From assembly GCA_036365455.1 (NCBI GenBank), contig JAWQUS010000003.1, forward strand, positions 6,530,001 through 6,594,000: a DNA stretch of 64,000 nt, in the 5' to 3' direction. This document shows, one piece after another, positions 1-13,049 of the stretch (position 1 is its first letter; each line of letters starts with the position of its first letter). Source of the stretch: Macrosoma leucophasiata (taxonomy: Eukaryota; Arthropoda; Insecta; Lepidoptera; Hedylidae). The notes under the pieces were generated by a model. It did not search any database. It worked only from the letters and a program-made list of their open reading frames with translations, and was not told the origin of the DNA. A program made the translations under genes and the position numbers.

Positions 1-1813
1 TCGTCATGGTGAGCTGTGACAGGTATTGGCCGCTTTGTTTTTGTTGAAAAGAGAACTTAAGTTATAATCTGTAGTTTCAATCATTAGACGACAATAATAT
101 ATTGTTTTTATTACTTAAGTAAAGAATTCAAGTCTTATCAGTTCACCTACTTGAAACCAGACTTTCGGTCACTGATTCTTCAAACAAATATGGCATTGGA
201 CAGGCTTTCAAGATCGAATATTTAAAAAAAAATAAAAAACGAATGAGGCTTACAATATCACAGTATTGAACTTATATTAATTATTGGTTAATTTAATTTA
301 TTGATAAACTTTACCAAACCAGACCCGTCATTAAAGCTCCATGTTCTATTTCCATTCCTGTATCCAATGTTTAAGGTCACCATATTTTACATACACGTGG
401 ATGTCTTAAGTGATAGAATTAATGTCATGGTACATTAATTAGTCTTGGCGGTCATTCAATGAGATAATATTTTATTATGTAAACAACAAAGTATCGGTTT
501 TCTGACAGATTAGATTATCCTTCTTATAAGAAATATGTAGACAATTTTTATCCTAATCAGATTAACAAGGCGATAGGAAAATGTAACACATACAATGCGT
601 GTCTGCGACACATTTTCCAACATTTGCAGATACAATAAGTCACATGAGTGTGTCGTCACGTCACCGAACTCGGATGATTCAAATAAAGTTCTTTGTGAAA
701 TAGGCTTGTCTTTCAATTGAAGTGAAATGTGTGAGCATACGGTACTGAAAACCATGCGTGTATGACACTCTCACATTCTGTTAAGTCGCCTGGAAAAATA
801 ACACTCATAAGATTAAATGTGGACGAGACGCGAGAGAGGGTTGAGTGTCAAAATATTACTGTACAGCTTAACAGATCGTTGTTAGAAGTTTGCCGATAAT
901 ATCATAACTTTTTCTCGTTGGTTATGATACTTTATTTAAAAACTGGTTTTCTGCGGCACTTTTACAATTCTGCCAGAAACTGCTGTCTTTCAAACTCTGA
1001 CACAATCCCCTAAGCCTTAAACAATTTTGCTAAATCTGGTCTCCCTGGTCCAACTTATCTAACGTCACATCACAAACAGAGCTTCAAATAGTGCTATAAA
1101 ATCATGACGTTATCAACTACTTGCATGTGTACCGTTTTAGGAATCATAACGTTTTACAGCTAAACGTTATTTGCTCATCCCAATAACGCTATAGCGGTGG
1201 TGTAGCGCGCTGGCAGCTTCGTTTAGCAATAACGATATTGTACCGTTATTTTATTTCGATATTGATATTGTATAACGTTCTTTTTTGATAACGCTAATTG
1301 TCTTTTCGATAAACGTAGAAAAGTTAAAACAAACTTCTGCCAAATGAATAACCTTTATTATGACGACCAAATTCATTCTTTCTCAGTTTCTTTTGAAATG
1401 GGGAAATGGAGGAATTTGTAAATAATTGATGCTTTCCATATTATACAAACTTGTTCAGTGTCTATTTAATTTATTATGTGTTTTTGATTATTATTAGTGG
1501 TTATTCACTCTAGGTTAGTTTGAAAAAAAAAATTACGATGTAAAAGTGCTCTCCAGGAGCCTAATTATATGAAATAAATGAATAAACTGAATAAACGAAA
1601 TACCTTTAAAGTTTTTTTACGATATTTTTCAATATTTTCATAAAGTTATAAAGCTCTGATCACAAAGCAATCTAAAGCTACTCCCCTCTCTACATGAGGA
1701 AATTCGGACGAGCAATTGGAATGTGAGACGGCTATGTAAGGCCTTATGTATTCAAGAGACCTATTATTGCACATATTACATTTCTGTGATAGTAAGCGGT
1801 TTTTTTTTCACAG
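1..1813. other. AT-rich non-coding DNA upstream of the first visible exon
   Basis: No supported gene. It may be an intron or the 5' flank of the RS-rich gene. A cluster of ATAACG/CGTTAT motifs lies at 1105-1300 and a pyrimidine tract leads to the acceptor at 1813. Confidence 0.5.
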
Positions 1814-4800
1814 ATGTTAGCGGTCCGTCGGTCGCTAACTGAAATTCTGCTCGAGGTGACTGACCAGGAGATACAAACGGTGAGCCAGGAAGAATTGGCC
1901 AGATTTAACGCCGCACAAGGTATTTTCACTCATATAGGCTTATACCAAACGGCCCGACAGTCACTATCAAGATATTGCTCTATCCAACGACAAACTCTCG
2001 TGTACTGACTCTAACTGTGATATATTTCTGTGATATTACAAGTATATTATATAGGGTGTTGTGAACTGGAAGAAATGTGATGTGTCCTTGAATTGTGTCC
2101 TTTTTCATCTCTAATAAAGTCTTATTTCAGATGTTGCCTGTTGAGAAAATGAATACATGTAGTGTATGATTAATGTTGGTTTTATTTATATGGTAAAAGC
2201 GTCGCGCCTCAACGCTATGAAGGCAAGCAAGTCCAATGCACTCGCCGCTATCGCCAGTGGACTCGGTGAGTTCACTTCCTAAAGTTGTTAAGCATATCGA
2301 ATATCTCGCAAACTCCACAAACTGGCGTCCAAACATTGTCCAACAATTTGTATAGAGATGTTTAAAAAAGGATAATTAAACTTATACGTACTATAAAATA
2401 ATACTTTATTGAGTAATTTTTATTTTTAGGTAATTTTGGTCTACGTACACGCAATGTGTCTATCTAGTAAAAATCTCTAAATGCGCATAATTTCATCGAA
2501 ATATTAAAAATACTGAGTTTGTGCTCTTTGTTTCTCCCACAAAAAGTGTGTATGTAGAAAAGTGTATGTATTTTGTGTGTGGGTGTACGTGCGTGCGTTT
2601 TTGTGTGGTACCCTATGTTCTTTCTCAGCTTTCACTCTATTGCCATGTTAAATATTCATCTAAGAGGTTTAGTTGTAATAGACAGACAGGCAGATACTTT
2701 CACATTTATAACATTAGTATGGATAACTATCTAAACATAGGACTAGGCCTAGACAACTAAGTTTATTACATTTACAAAACATAAAATCTCTATAGAAAGC
2801 AGTAATACGTAGCATAAAAAAGTCATAAAAATATTTTTTAAACAAACAAAATAAATGTAAATTAAATCATAAAAAAAAAATCTATATACCATCCCAATTA
2901 TTTTTTAAACATCTCTGGGAACAACTTCAGTTACAAACAGTTTTCAAAAATGTTCTAACACATTTGCGAGATATTTGTATTTTGTTATGTACGTAATGGT
3001 TTTAATTTTTTTTTAAATAAGAGAAATATTTATAATTAAAACCATCATGTACAATTAGATGACTCTTTTATTTCAGCTGTGCCAAATTAAAATTGATGTT
3101 TTAGTATTGGTTTTATTGGCAATGCACATGTAATACAGTGTTATATGTTTTATGAGAAAAAAATGGGTAAGAGATACTGATTTATTATGGATGTTGTATG
3201 ATTTCGAATGTATTGTGTGGTATTATTTCTGTATCTATCTTTAAATAACGAATTAAATTTTGTAGACCTCAAAATTGTTTTTATATATTGAAACAAAACT
3301 ATTTTTACCGATTTTTCTCCCGTATATTAAACTAAAATGAAAAATAATTTTTAAAAATATCTACCTTTGAAAATATTTAACGCCGTAACGAGCGAAACAT
3401 TTTAGCAGCATAAAAATTAAATTGATGTTGTAAGTAAAGCCATTGTTTAAAAATAATTTATGTGCAGTATGCCTTATCACTATTTTATATAAAATTTTTT
3501 TTTGTATCCTTACATTTCATTTTAGCCACCAAAGATATTCCTCTAATATCTTTTGTCATATATTTTTTTTGTAGGCCTGAAGGAAAAAGAAAATAAAATG
3601 GTGGTTTAATGAAAAAAAATTTCTCGATGCACTAAATTTTCGAAAAAAAAAATTTATTAGTTATTTCTAAAAAACAAAACTATTCTTAATGTTTTAATTA
3701 AAATGTGTCTAAATTATGAACCAAGTGAATAAGTTTTTCAAGGAATAGATATAGTGTAATCGAGCGAATTACAAACGAAATAAAACACTTAACTCAATGC
3801 CTACTTATAATTTTAGTATCGTATTATGTAATAAATTGATAAAATTCAAGATAATTCTTGAAAAAAAAAATTTTTTTCTTAAATTGCAAGGTTTATAAAA
3901 AGTTTTGACTGTTTGAGCAACGTGAAATAAGAACGTTGTATTGTAACACTGTCAAATCTGAATAAGTGAGGTTGAGGTCAAATGTAGTTTAATCGTGTGA
4001 CTATCGCTGAGCACGTGTAACAGATATTGAAGAAAATACGACCTTATTCTGATTCCGGTTAATACTGGGTGAAATATTTCAATCAAAATGAATGAATGAC
4101 CCATATTTCTTTCTCTCTTATCTTATATTACTTAGTATCTCAACCCAATAAACATATAACACCAGCGACCTGTCCCGACTAAACGCGGTTGTAATGAAGG
4201 ACATTTTTCTTACTGTAGTAACTATTAACGACAAGTCCGAATTCATTTGCATTAAAAACAATTTTTATCGGCTTTATATTTTATTTAGATATCAATCAAT
4301 TCATTGCAACTTAAATAAACGATGTATCACTATGTTGTGCAAAATTTTTGCTATAATTTTTTGTACATATACTCGTAGGATTTTTATCTGTTTATGATAA
4401 TAATCCCCACCTTACAATTTCCTTGTATATTCTTCTTAACGTTATAAGCAGCGCATGCGATGTACATTTTAGCAATTTTCTGTTTTATTTTTTTACATCT
4501 TGGGTTAGTTCCATTTTTTTTTCTTGTTTAACAATATAGCCTATGTTCTCAGGTATAATTATATGGAGGTTTAAGCATTTTATGGGTTAAAGAATGTAAT
4601 ATTATTATAGATTTACGCGTATACATGTGTCCTTCGATGAAAATAAACCTTGATCCAAAAATTAATTCCCTGCAAAATAGGAATGTGAATGTTACTTGAC
4701 AGTCCAAAGTCTTTTTCGTCAGAAGTAGCAAGGTTAATTTTTCGGTTTTTACTCAAGGAATTTATTACTCATTTGCGTGCGGCGTTTTACTCAGCTGCAA

Positions 4801-7800
4801 AATTAAATCAATTCATATTTAAGTAATTAAACATTATGCCTCCGTTATAAAAGAAAAATCATTTCAAACCAAATATTAACACAATAAACTATGTATTGCT
4901 AATTTCTCTATATGCTACTTTATCTACTGCGTTCATTTATAATTCTAATGTCGCCGATTAAGTAGATATTTAATCGTCGAATAAATTGGCCCACTCGTTT
5001 AACAAGTTTTCAAAAATGTCTTTTATATTTTTTCAATTTTCCCTATCGAACCTTAATTTATCTACTACTAGATACCCTATTCAGGTTTGGCGTGTTACAA
5101 TAAAATTTGTTTGGACCGTCTAATTTGGCTGATAATCGAACAAAATCAAATTGTGTCGTTTAGGGTTATGAAATTTATTTGTGAACTTGAGATGTATGAC
5201 ACGAATGTGTGATTGTGTTGGTCACATATTTTTTATCACGAGCGTGTGTGTGTGCAGGTCTCGGTGCATACGAGAGCAGCAGCGATGAGAGCGACGACGA
5301 TGAAAAGAAGGAGCTGTCTGACCAGCAGTTGCAAGTAAGTAATTATACCCTTGCACCCCATATAATCAGTCATAAAAAATGACGATACCTATTGCTACTT
5401 ATCAGAAGTTTATATTTTTAATTTATAATGGCATCGCTGATATGCATATTGCCAGTGTCAAGTAAAACTATATTTCGTAGTTTATTCGTATAAAAGCAGC
5501 GTTAAAGTAAGAATCAGTCAGTCATTTAATTATTTATTACGTCAATCAAGTGAGTCACAGTCAGTAATTCGAGTAAAGCGATGGCTACTGTACATTTACA
5601 ATTAAGTTTTGGAGGCAACCTGAAAGGTGTTTTCGCACTGTTATTCTATTTCACTATACACGGACACGGTAATAAACTTATCTATACAAATAAATAAAAT
5701 TGGAGTGTCTGTTTGTAATATAAAAATAACCGCTTTTTACTAAATGCTTATGTATGTATACACGGTACATATACCAAAACATTTTTTTTTACAATTTTTG
5801 CCTGTTTATCTATCTGTCTGTCTGTTCCGGCTAATCTCGGGAACGGCTGGACCGATGTTGACGGGACTTTCACTGGCAGAAAGCTTATGTAATAAGGAGG
5901 CTTAGGAAGGCTAGGAACTCAGGCTACTTTTATACTAGCTGCGCCCACCACTTCGTCTGGGTAGATACTGAACAATCATAAATTCCCACGCGGACGGAGT
6001 CGCAGGCACAGCTAGTATCAAATAAAATACCACCAACTTTATTTAATATGACTCAAAAATACACCAAGAAACTGAAATTAAATAAGAGCACCACACGCCT
6101 CCTTCAAAGTTCCCGCCAAAGCTCCTTTTCAGAAGTTGTTTATAGTTCGTTGACAGTTGCTAAGAGCGTTAAACGATTACTGTCAACATTTTGGGGATAC
6201 CTTCCCTCAGGCAGAACGAAAAATATGACAATTGATTTCTTATTGTTCTTAGACCTTATAGCACACCGCGGACACTCCGCCAAAATTTCATATAAACGCT
6301 TAATTTGTCTCTATTACACAGACATCAATCAGTGACGTGTATTTACACGTGCACCTGTGTGCGTACCACGTACAAAATACCAACCGTCGCCCATAAGAGG
6401 AGAGGAGGTTGGGTGAGGCGGGTAAATCGGGCGGGACGTCGAAGTGTCCATTCTATACGTAGTATTATTACATATTCCCTGCTTATAGAGTCCATCTGCT
6501 GCACTCTGCTCCCTAATCCATCCCTGAAGGATTACCAAAAAAATCTACGTAGATTGCTTCATTAAATGATCCTAAAAAAAGTAAAAAAAACTGATCTCTA
6601 GACATTTTTATTTCATCAGACACGAGGCAGTTAGATAAATGTGTAAAAGGGACTCAACCCTTATCTAAATTCAATCAAATATACCGTTTATTACCAGAGT
6701 ATAAAGAGTCCGTGTGGTCAAGCCAGCTGTTTTCTTATAGTACATAACTACATACCTACATTAAAAAGTGAAATAAGTGAAAAGCATCTGAATAAACTGA
6801 ATACGATAATTGGAACCTCTTTGACTCTGGACATGAATAGGATTATGTAATTTATTACACCTTGCATAAATTATTGTTTCGTAATAGCTGTACAAATTTA
6901 AAAAAATATATATTCGATAGTGTTTTTAATAAGTGAAACCTTGTAACAAAAACACATAATATTTATATCGTTCTATCAATCGACATTCTCAATCATTCAG
7001 ACAATTTATAAAAAAATATTTTTTGGACTATTACCACAAAAAAGACACGACAATAGTTCTGTACGATTTCTATAAATCGTACAATACGTGCAGCTTCCGC
7101 GGGGTCAGCAATTTTACGCGAATGCATGACATCACGCAGTACACATAACGCCGCCATTCCATCAACTTCATTTTATCGTATTTTTGTAAAACTATTTTGT
7201 GTGCTCCAATAAACCAAGTACAAGAAACAACTATTTCAAATTCCTTTATCTCACTTAACAATTAAAGAGTAGGGGTACGCACCCTACAAGTTCTAAATTG
7301 GTTTAAGTTCCATTATATTACGACAAGTGATTTCGGTTACAATATTAGGTATGTTGGTACAGGTGTCCCTAATTTTACAATGATCGGAGTGCAAACAGTC
7401 GTTTTAACTAGTTGTTTAATTATCAGACTATGTTATAATAAGGAAGAAACTTTTTTTATATGTTATGGAAGTGGCAAACAAGCGTGCAGTTCACATTGAT
7501 GTTAAGTGATGACTGCAGCCTATAGACACTTACACAATGACCGAGGTCAAAATTAATAATAATAAAATAATAAAATAAAATACGCTTACACTCACAGCCC
7601 CACAGTAGGTATAAACCTGTGTCGTGGGTGCCGTTGTACACAGACAACACATACACAAACACCCAGACCCGAAACAAATATCTGTAGGCCATACAAATAT
7701 TTGTCCCGGTGCGGGGATCGAACCCGCGACCCTTCGAATCAAACGATGGTTTCACACCGCTGGACTAACCGAGTCGTCATCAAAATGCAGATGCGTTACC

Positions 7801-10800
7801 ACTCCTGAGGCCTGAGGTGTTATGCCTCAATACATTACCACCTGACCGGAACAAGATAGTGCTGGACACTGCCATTTAGCGGCAAGTATATTAGGTAATG
7901 CGGTGGTGCCTTCGCCCGAGTGCTCCGCTTACTCGTAAACTTCGTTATTAACACTGTTAAGAATCAATAAGTTAACTATACACAGAAATCTGACCCCGAC
8001 CTCCATTTCTGAAATATGTCATTGTTCCGTCTATGTGAAAAGAATACATGGACAATATAATTGAATGAATAACTTTCTCTATTGTTATAAAGACCCAAAT
8101 TTTAATACAACAAACGAAATTGCTTCGGTAATTCGTGAACGCTTTTTTGTTCAACACATTACGACTGTATCGAGTAATAATTTATCTATTTACATAGTGT
8201 TGTTTTTTTAATAATAATAAATTATAATAAATTATAAATCGTTCTTTATGAAATGCAACATTATTCTTACAAGAATAACGTGAAATTTCATCTAAATCGT
8301 TCTATATGAAATGTCACATTATTCTTGTAAAGAGGCGATTTATACAAAAAATATAGTTTTAAATAAATCTTTCAGTAATGCACTTTTAATGATGATTACT
8401 ATTAAATTATCAACATTATTCCTCAATATAATTTAACGCAAGTTCCCCATTACGTACTTTGTAAACTCAGATAACACTACGATATGTTAATTATTCAGTT
8501 TCTTTAATTAATGTTCGTTTGTTGTTTCAAGTTGTTCGAATATTTAATTCTACGTTATCTTGGTAAACATTTTGCAATAGACACAGGTATGCATAGTTTG
8601 TCAAACAAAAAAATATTGGTGGTAGAGCTCCAGTGATGGAGCTCGCGGACGTAGCCCCGCATTACATAATATACTTGCCGTTAAATGGTAGTGTTCAGCA
8701 CTATCGTGTTCCGGTTAGGTGGTAATGTACGGCCCTGTAATTTCCGGCACAGAGGCATAACACCTTAGGCCTCAGGAGTAGTAATGCATCTGCATTTTGA
8801 CCTTGGTCTTTGTGTCTATAGGCTGCAGTCATCACTTATTAGTATGTAAATTAATAGGCTTGGTAAGTTAGTTTAGATAATATAGTAAGTTAGTTTAGGT
8901 ACTAAGTACTACATACACAATAGTGTAGGTAGGTAAAGTTTTGAAATCCGACGTTACATATATAACATACATTATTATGTTTTCCAACGTTTTCTTAACG
9001 CGCGTAGAAAAGTTATCGTTGTTATGTCACTAATTAAATTGCTGTGTTACAATAATATTCAAAACCAGATAGCCCCCCCTATAATTTTTTTACATTTGAA
9101 GGGCAATTTGGCTTTGTTTAGTTTTTGTTTGCCTCATGCATTTTTAATGACCGAGAAATGAAGGGCCTCCTTTATATTTATGGTCACACGTATTAAAAAC
9201 ATGAGTAAGATTGCAAGAAATAAGCGATCAAATAAATGAGCCTCCCATTGATATTTGGTTAATACACATGTAAAAATAATTAAATTGACCTTTTAAATAC
9301 GAAGTTACTATTCAATAACTACGTTATCATAATTTGTGAAACAAATACTACTTATTTAGTTGTTTCTTAAATGTGAAATCAATAAATAATCATCCCTTCA
9401 TCAAAGTCTATCTGTACAACGCGTAACGAGAATAACATACACCCTCAAACACCCTAATCAGAAAATTGAGTTAAAATCTTATTACATGAACTGAAATTAC
9501 GTGAATATTAAATATTTTTTATTTAAGAAATAAGTTGTTCTCAATTTGTACTAACAGTATGCACATCCTACTCTACCTACGGCCGCACATAAAACACAAA
9601 CCTACACACACACACACACATTTGTGTCCTTGAAAATAATCTAGACTACAGTCACATTTTCCATATCCTCCAGGCAGTAAACGAATTGAACGTCATATTT
9701 TAGTTTATGATGCAGCAGTAGAGTGATAAGTTGATAGTAAGCCTTAGAATCTTTTACATTATTGTTGTTATAATTCATAAGAATTTATCAAATCTGACTG
9801 TCTGTTAATGCTTCAGAAAGGAATCCTTTCAAATGAACGATTTGTGCAGCTTGATAATATTTTGATGGAATATTATATACTAATCTGAAATACCAGGACA
9901 TCATAAGGCGGAAGCGGGCGGAGTTCGAGCGAACGTCGCGGGAAATTGAAGCGGAGGTGAAGAGGGCAGAGTTGAAGGAAGCCGGAGAAGAGTCGACTAC
10001 ACCAGTGAGCGGCACTCCTGAGAGACCTAAACGTTCTCGTATGTAGTATTATTTGAAATGCTTGAAGTATTAGATAATGACATATTTTTTTGCAACTTTA
10101 ACACTTCTGATTATTATGACGTTTTTTAATTTAATAATAATAAGTAAATAATGGATTGTACACCATTATTATAATATTAGGTATTTGTTTTTTTTTTTTA
10201 AACAAGTATTTTTAATACAGGTACGTCGGTGACACCACCACCCACCGTAGAAAGTGACACACCGGAAAAGAAGCCAGAACGACGTCTCTCAAAAGACAGA
10301 AAAGTTAATTCCAAGGCTATCGACAAGGTCGATGGAAACAGAAAATTAGATACAATTCCTGAAGAGAAACTAAAAAAAGTCGAAAAATGGGAGCGTACAC
10401 CGAGTCCTCCTAGCAAAACTAACAGCAAAGACAATACCATCTCAAGTTCAAGCGACTCGGAAGACGATTCGTCCTCCAGTTCTAAATCTTCAGATAGCGA
10501 AGTAAAAATAGAAGCAAATCGATTAAAAAAACGCAAACGAAAAGATTCAAGCGCCAGCGACTCTCCAAAAAAATCAAAGAAATCAAAAAAAGAAAAATCA
10601 GAGAGACGCGACAGAAATTCCTATTCCAAAACTAAGCACAATGATCACGACAAAATAGACAACTCAAAATCAAAAAGGAGAGACGAATATTACGATCGTC
10701 ATAAATCGTCAAAGAGTAAAGATTACGAAAAGTCGCATAAAGAGAAATACAGAGATGATTCAGACAATGATAGACCAAGGAAACGGACCAAGCGATCACG

Positions 10801-11029
10801 TTCGACGAGTTACGAATCGCGTTCGGGTCGGCGAAAACACTCTAGAGATCGTTCTGAGGAGAAATCACGTAGGCGGGATAAAAGGTCGTATGATAGGGAT
10901 AGTTCTAAGCGGGACAGATCGTACGACAGATCGGGGCGGGATTACGACAAGTACGATAGGTATGAGCGGTCTAGGGACCACGACCGGCGGCGTTCGCGTA
11001 GCACCAGCCATTCCAGACATCGCCGGTGA
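1814..11029 (+). CDS. Arg/Ser-rich nuclear protein, splicing-factor type (partial at 5' end)
   Basis: Five exons join in one frame: 1814-1919, 2200-2265, 5258-5334, 9897-10038 and 10221-11029, together 1200 nt (399 residues plus TGA). The junctions have GT donors and AG acceptors and the phases agree. The first exon reads LTEILLEVTDQEIQTVSQEE. The second is rich in Ala, Lys and Ser. The third is acidic (SSSDESDDDEKKEL). The fourth is a charged helix (RRKRAEFERTSREIEAEV). The last exon has a Ser/Asp/Glu-rich stretch, many Lys-Lys-Ser repeats and a C-terminal Arg-Ser/Arg-Asp tail ending SHSRHRR. That composition is typical of RS-domain pre-mRNA splicing proteins of nuclear speckles; a splicing role is inferred from it. 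I cannot name the orthologue. The ATG at 1814 directly follows a splice acceptor, so the true N-terminus may lie upstream of the exon or outside the window. Confidence 0.8.
2266..5257. other. RS-gene intron, very AT-rich, nothing recognised
   Basis: Long A and T runs, and a GT-rich stretch just before the acceptor at 5257. I see no repeat family that recurs elsewhere in the window and no credible ORF. Confidence 0.5.
5425..6125 (+). repeat. Family-B interspersed repeat, copy 1 (split by a Helitron)
   Basis: It starts TATAATGGCATCGCTG and runs to TTCCCGCCAAAGCTCC. The same sequence occurs at 13747-16145 (split by a hAT element) and inverted at 47645-47942. A Helitron sits inside it at 5681-6015. 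It looks like a short non-autonomous element; no class could be fixed. Confidence 0.65.
5681..6015 (+). mobile_element. Non-autonomous Helitron
   Basis: 335 bp. It begins TCTATACAAATAAATAAAAT and ends GGCACAGCTAG. A GC-rich inverted pair lies just before the end (ACTTCGTCTGGGTAG against CCACGCGGACGGAGTC). It is inserted between A and T, the Helitron target rule. An unfilled relative of the target at about 16025 (CCTATATCAAACAAAATGCC) supports the exact borders. Confidence 0.85.
6265..6482 (+). repeat. Repeat C, copy 1 (about 218 bp)
   Basis: It starts ACCGCGGACACTCCGCC and ends in TATTCCCTGC. A near-identical copy in the same orientation lies at 20085-20303. Both contain AATACCAACCGTCGCCCATA and GGCGGGACGTCGAAGTGTCC. 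The class is unknown. Confidence 0.7.
7461..7937 (-). repeat. Family-A retroposon copy, split by a SINE
   Basis: Minus-strand copy of the commonest repeat in the window. The 3' end (reading on + as TTATGGAAGTGGCAAACAAG) lies at 7461 and the 5' part resumes at 7780. A tRNA-derived SINE lies at 7548-7779, bracketed by TCAAAAT on both sides. Confidence 0.8.
7548..7779 (-). mobile_element. tRNA-derived SINE (type 1)
   Basis: On the minus strand the head reads GGTTAGTCCAGCGGTG (A-box-like), then GGGTTCGATCCCCGC (B box), so it is a Pol III type promoter. A unique body and an AT-rich (ATTTT)n tail follow. It is flanked by a TCAAAAT target duplication within a family-A copy. A second copy lies at 24232-24450. 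Confidence 0.85.
8615..8839 (+). repeat. Family-A retroposon copy, 3'-truncated
   Basis: It begins TTGGTGGTAGAGCTCCAGTG and follows the family through GGCTGCAGTCATCACTTA, then stops before the GTGAACTGCATGC region and the A tail. Confidence 0.8.
8840..9896. other. RS-gene intron remainder
   Basis: AT-rich. A (CA)n microsatellite lies at about 9603-9621. No gene or element is recognised. Confidence 0.5.
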
Positions 11030-11830
11030 ACATCAGGTTACATGTCCGACAGGTTGTATTATTGTCTTGTTTATTGTGTGATCACGTTAGTTCCCATTTC
11101 TTTAATGTTGTTTCGATTAGTTCAATTTGTACATTTGTTAAAAAATCTCCTCAGAACTTGTAAATTTGTTAAACAGTAAACCATTGGCATTGTCGGTGAT
11201 CGTCTATCCGTCTTAGATTCTACTTAGTCAGTAGACGCGTGCTATTACTGCTATTTTATCAATTCATAAAGATAAAACTCATAGCTAAATTGATCAAATA
11301 GGTACCTACAGTATAAAATTATTGTCTTCAGAAATAAATATAGTAAGGGCAAATCAGTAAAATAGTGATAAATGTAGGTAAAGTTTTTATACCTAGGTAA
11401 TAATCAAATATTAATGTTTATTCAGAAAGTTCAATGACATGCCTAAACCGCTGCCGTTTGTGGAGAAATGACCTAAACCATAGTTTAAGAAGTTTACAAG
11501 TTCTTTTGATCTCGCGATTATATCTATTCAAGATGTCAGAAAAGTTGTTTAAAACATTCTATATAATATAGATGAATGTGATTTCTTAATTAATACTCAC
11601 TCATATTGCCTTCTGTGATCTTTTTCAGTTTCATTGTTTTAAAGTCGACATTTCTGACACCTAAATGTATTTAAATCTGTGATATATTTTTTTTTTTTCT
11701 CTTCCAGGTTGGAGCAGTTGTGTAGTGCTTGCTTCAGTCAGATGTAAATATTCCTGTAATTGTGTATAATATTGTATTTGCATTAGTATGCATTGCATTA
11801 CACGATTAAATTTTACTACCGTGAAGATTG
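11030..11830 (+). other. 3' untranslated region of the RS-rich gene
   Basis: After the TGA at 11027-11029 there are two possible ends. AATAAA occurs at 11333-11338. Alternatively, the transcript may splice from about 11035 to the acceptor at 11708 (a long T run then CTTCCAG) and end after ATTAAA at 11805-11810. Both readings are inferred from signals only. Confidence 0.4.
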
Positions 11831-11892
11831 TTTCATTTTTTCATCTCATTTTATAAAATTAGTAAATAGTAATAGTAAATTAGGAATATAAC

Positions 11893-11990
11893 ATCGTGCC
11901 TCAGTAGTCTAGTGGTGGCTAGTACCTTCCGCTGGGGACCTGGGTTTTAATATTCCCAATGCGTATCCCTTTTCCGTTGACTTTTGACGA
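11893..11990 (+). repeat. tRNA-derived SINE (type 2), head fragment
   Basis: GCCTCAGTAGTCTAGTGGTG is an A-box-like head and is followed by GGACCTGGGTTTTAATATTC, a decayed B box. The copy stops after the head and a second head starts at 12002. Confidence 0.6.
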
Positions 11991-12001
11991 CGACGACGAA
12001 A

Positions 12002-12195
12002 CTGCCTCAATAGCCTAGTGGTAGCAGGCCAATACTACTACGCTGGGTTCGATTCCCGGGTAGGGGGCTATCAGAGATAGTGATGTAAAGTCCTTTATAT
12101 CTGATTCTATTGGGATATTTCCATTTTCTTTTCCCAGTTACCTCGAAGTTAGGTAATGTATCAACTGTATCAATCGTACGGCGCGGCCCCAATAT
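12002..12195 (+). mobile_element. tRNA-derived SINE (type 2)
   Basis: The head ATAGCCTAGTGGTAGCAGGC with GGTTCGATTCCCGGGTA gives an A box and a B box at tRNA spacing. The body TACCTCGAAGTTAGGTAATG recurs in the copies at 26080-26371, 43521-43805 and 55835-56018. Confidence 0.75.
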
Positions 12196-12229
12196 GTGCG
12201 TGGCCCTTAATTTTACTTTGACCTTTTTT

Positions 12230-12300
12230 TTGCTCGTGCGTCACGCTAGTGGGCCTCCAAATGCCAAATGCCGCTCCGGGCTCCTTAGTCCGCCACAGCA
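12230..12300 (+). repeat. Fragment of a TIR element (right end)
   Basis: GGGCCTCCAAATGCC and CCTTAGTCCGCCACAG match the right end of the inverted-repeat element at 34353-34696. Confidence 0.5.
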
Positions 12301-12769
12301 ACTTTGACGCCTGATTATTGTGAAGATAGGCTGCAGAAATTTCTTAGTCAGAGTTATAAGTAGGCGCTTAGTACCATATTACCTAATCTATAATTTAAGA
12401 TTAAGTTGATTCTTCGTTACTTCACAAATCCCGTGTAGGTATTTTAATTAGTAGGTACAATGCGCGGCATATAGTTGACCTGCTTTGTTTTCCATTTAAT
12501 TAAATTTCATTATCACATTCACAATTCATAGAAATATATAAATTTAAATACGACGAAATCACTTTACCTATTGGATTTTCATTATTTAAACCTGTCCAAC
12601 AGTTTTCTTCATAATTTTTGTGGACCGCCATTTTGGTTCACTTTACTTGCCGCGACAATTTACACAGAAATAGGTAGGTACTTGGTGGTCGAATGTATTT
12701 CGACGTAATACAATTATTTATTTACATATTAGTTTTACTTAGCATAGGTGCCAGGTGCATGTTTTTTTA

Positions 12770-13049
12770 TGTAATGGAAGTGGCAAACAAGCATGCAGTT
12801 CACATTGATGTTAAGTGATGACTGCAGCCTATAGACACCTATACAAAGACCAAGGTCTAAATGCAGATGCGTTACCACTCCTGAGGTCTAAGGTGTTATG
12901 CCTCTGTGCCGGAAATTACAGGGCCGTACATTACCACCTGACACACACGTAGTGCTGAACACTACGATTTAGCGGCAAGCATATTATTATTAAGTAATGC
13001 GGTTGTGCCTACGCCCGTGAGTTCCGTCACTGGAGCTATACCACCAGTG
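12770..13049 (-). repeat. Family-A retroposon, near full length
   Basis: Reads on + from TGTAATGGAAGTGGCAAACA (after a T run, i.e. the A tail) to GAGCTATACCACCAGT. Full-length family members are about 280 bp. Confidence 0.85.

Noticed and set aside
7690..7779. tRNA gene on the minus strand
   Set aside because: Good A and B boxes, but it is the head of a SINE with a body, an AT-rich tail and target duplications, and has a second copy.
10198..10536. 112-codon minus-strand ORF opposite the RS gene
   Set aside because: A mirror of the Ser/Asp-rich plus-strand exon; no independent support.
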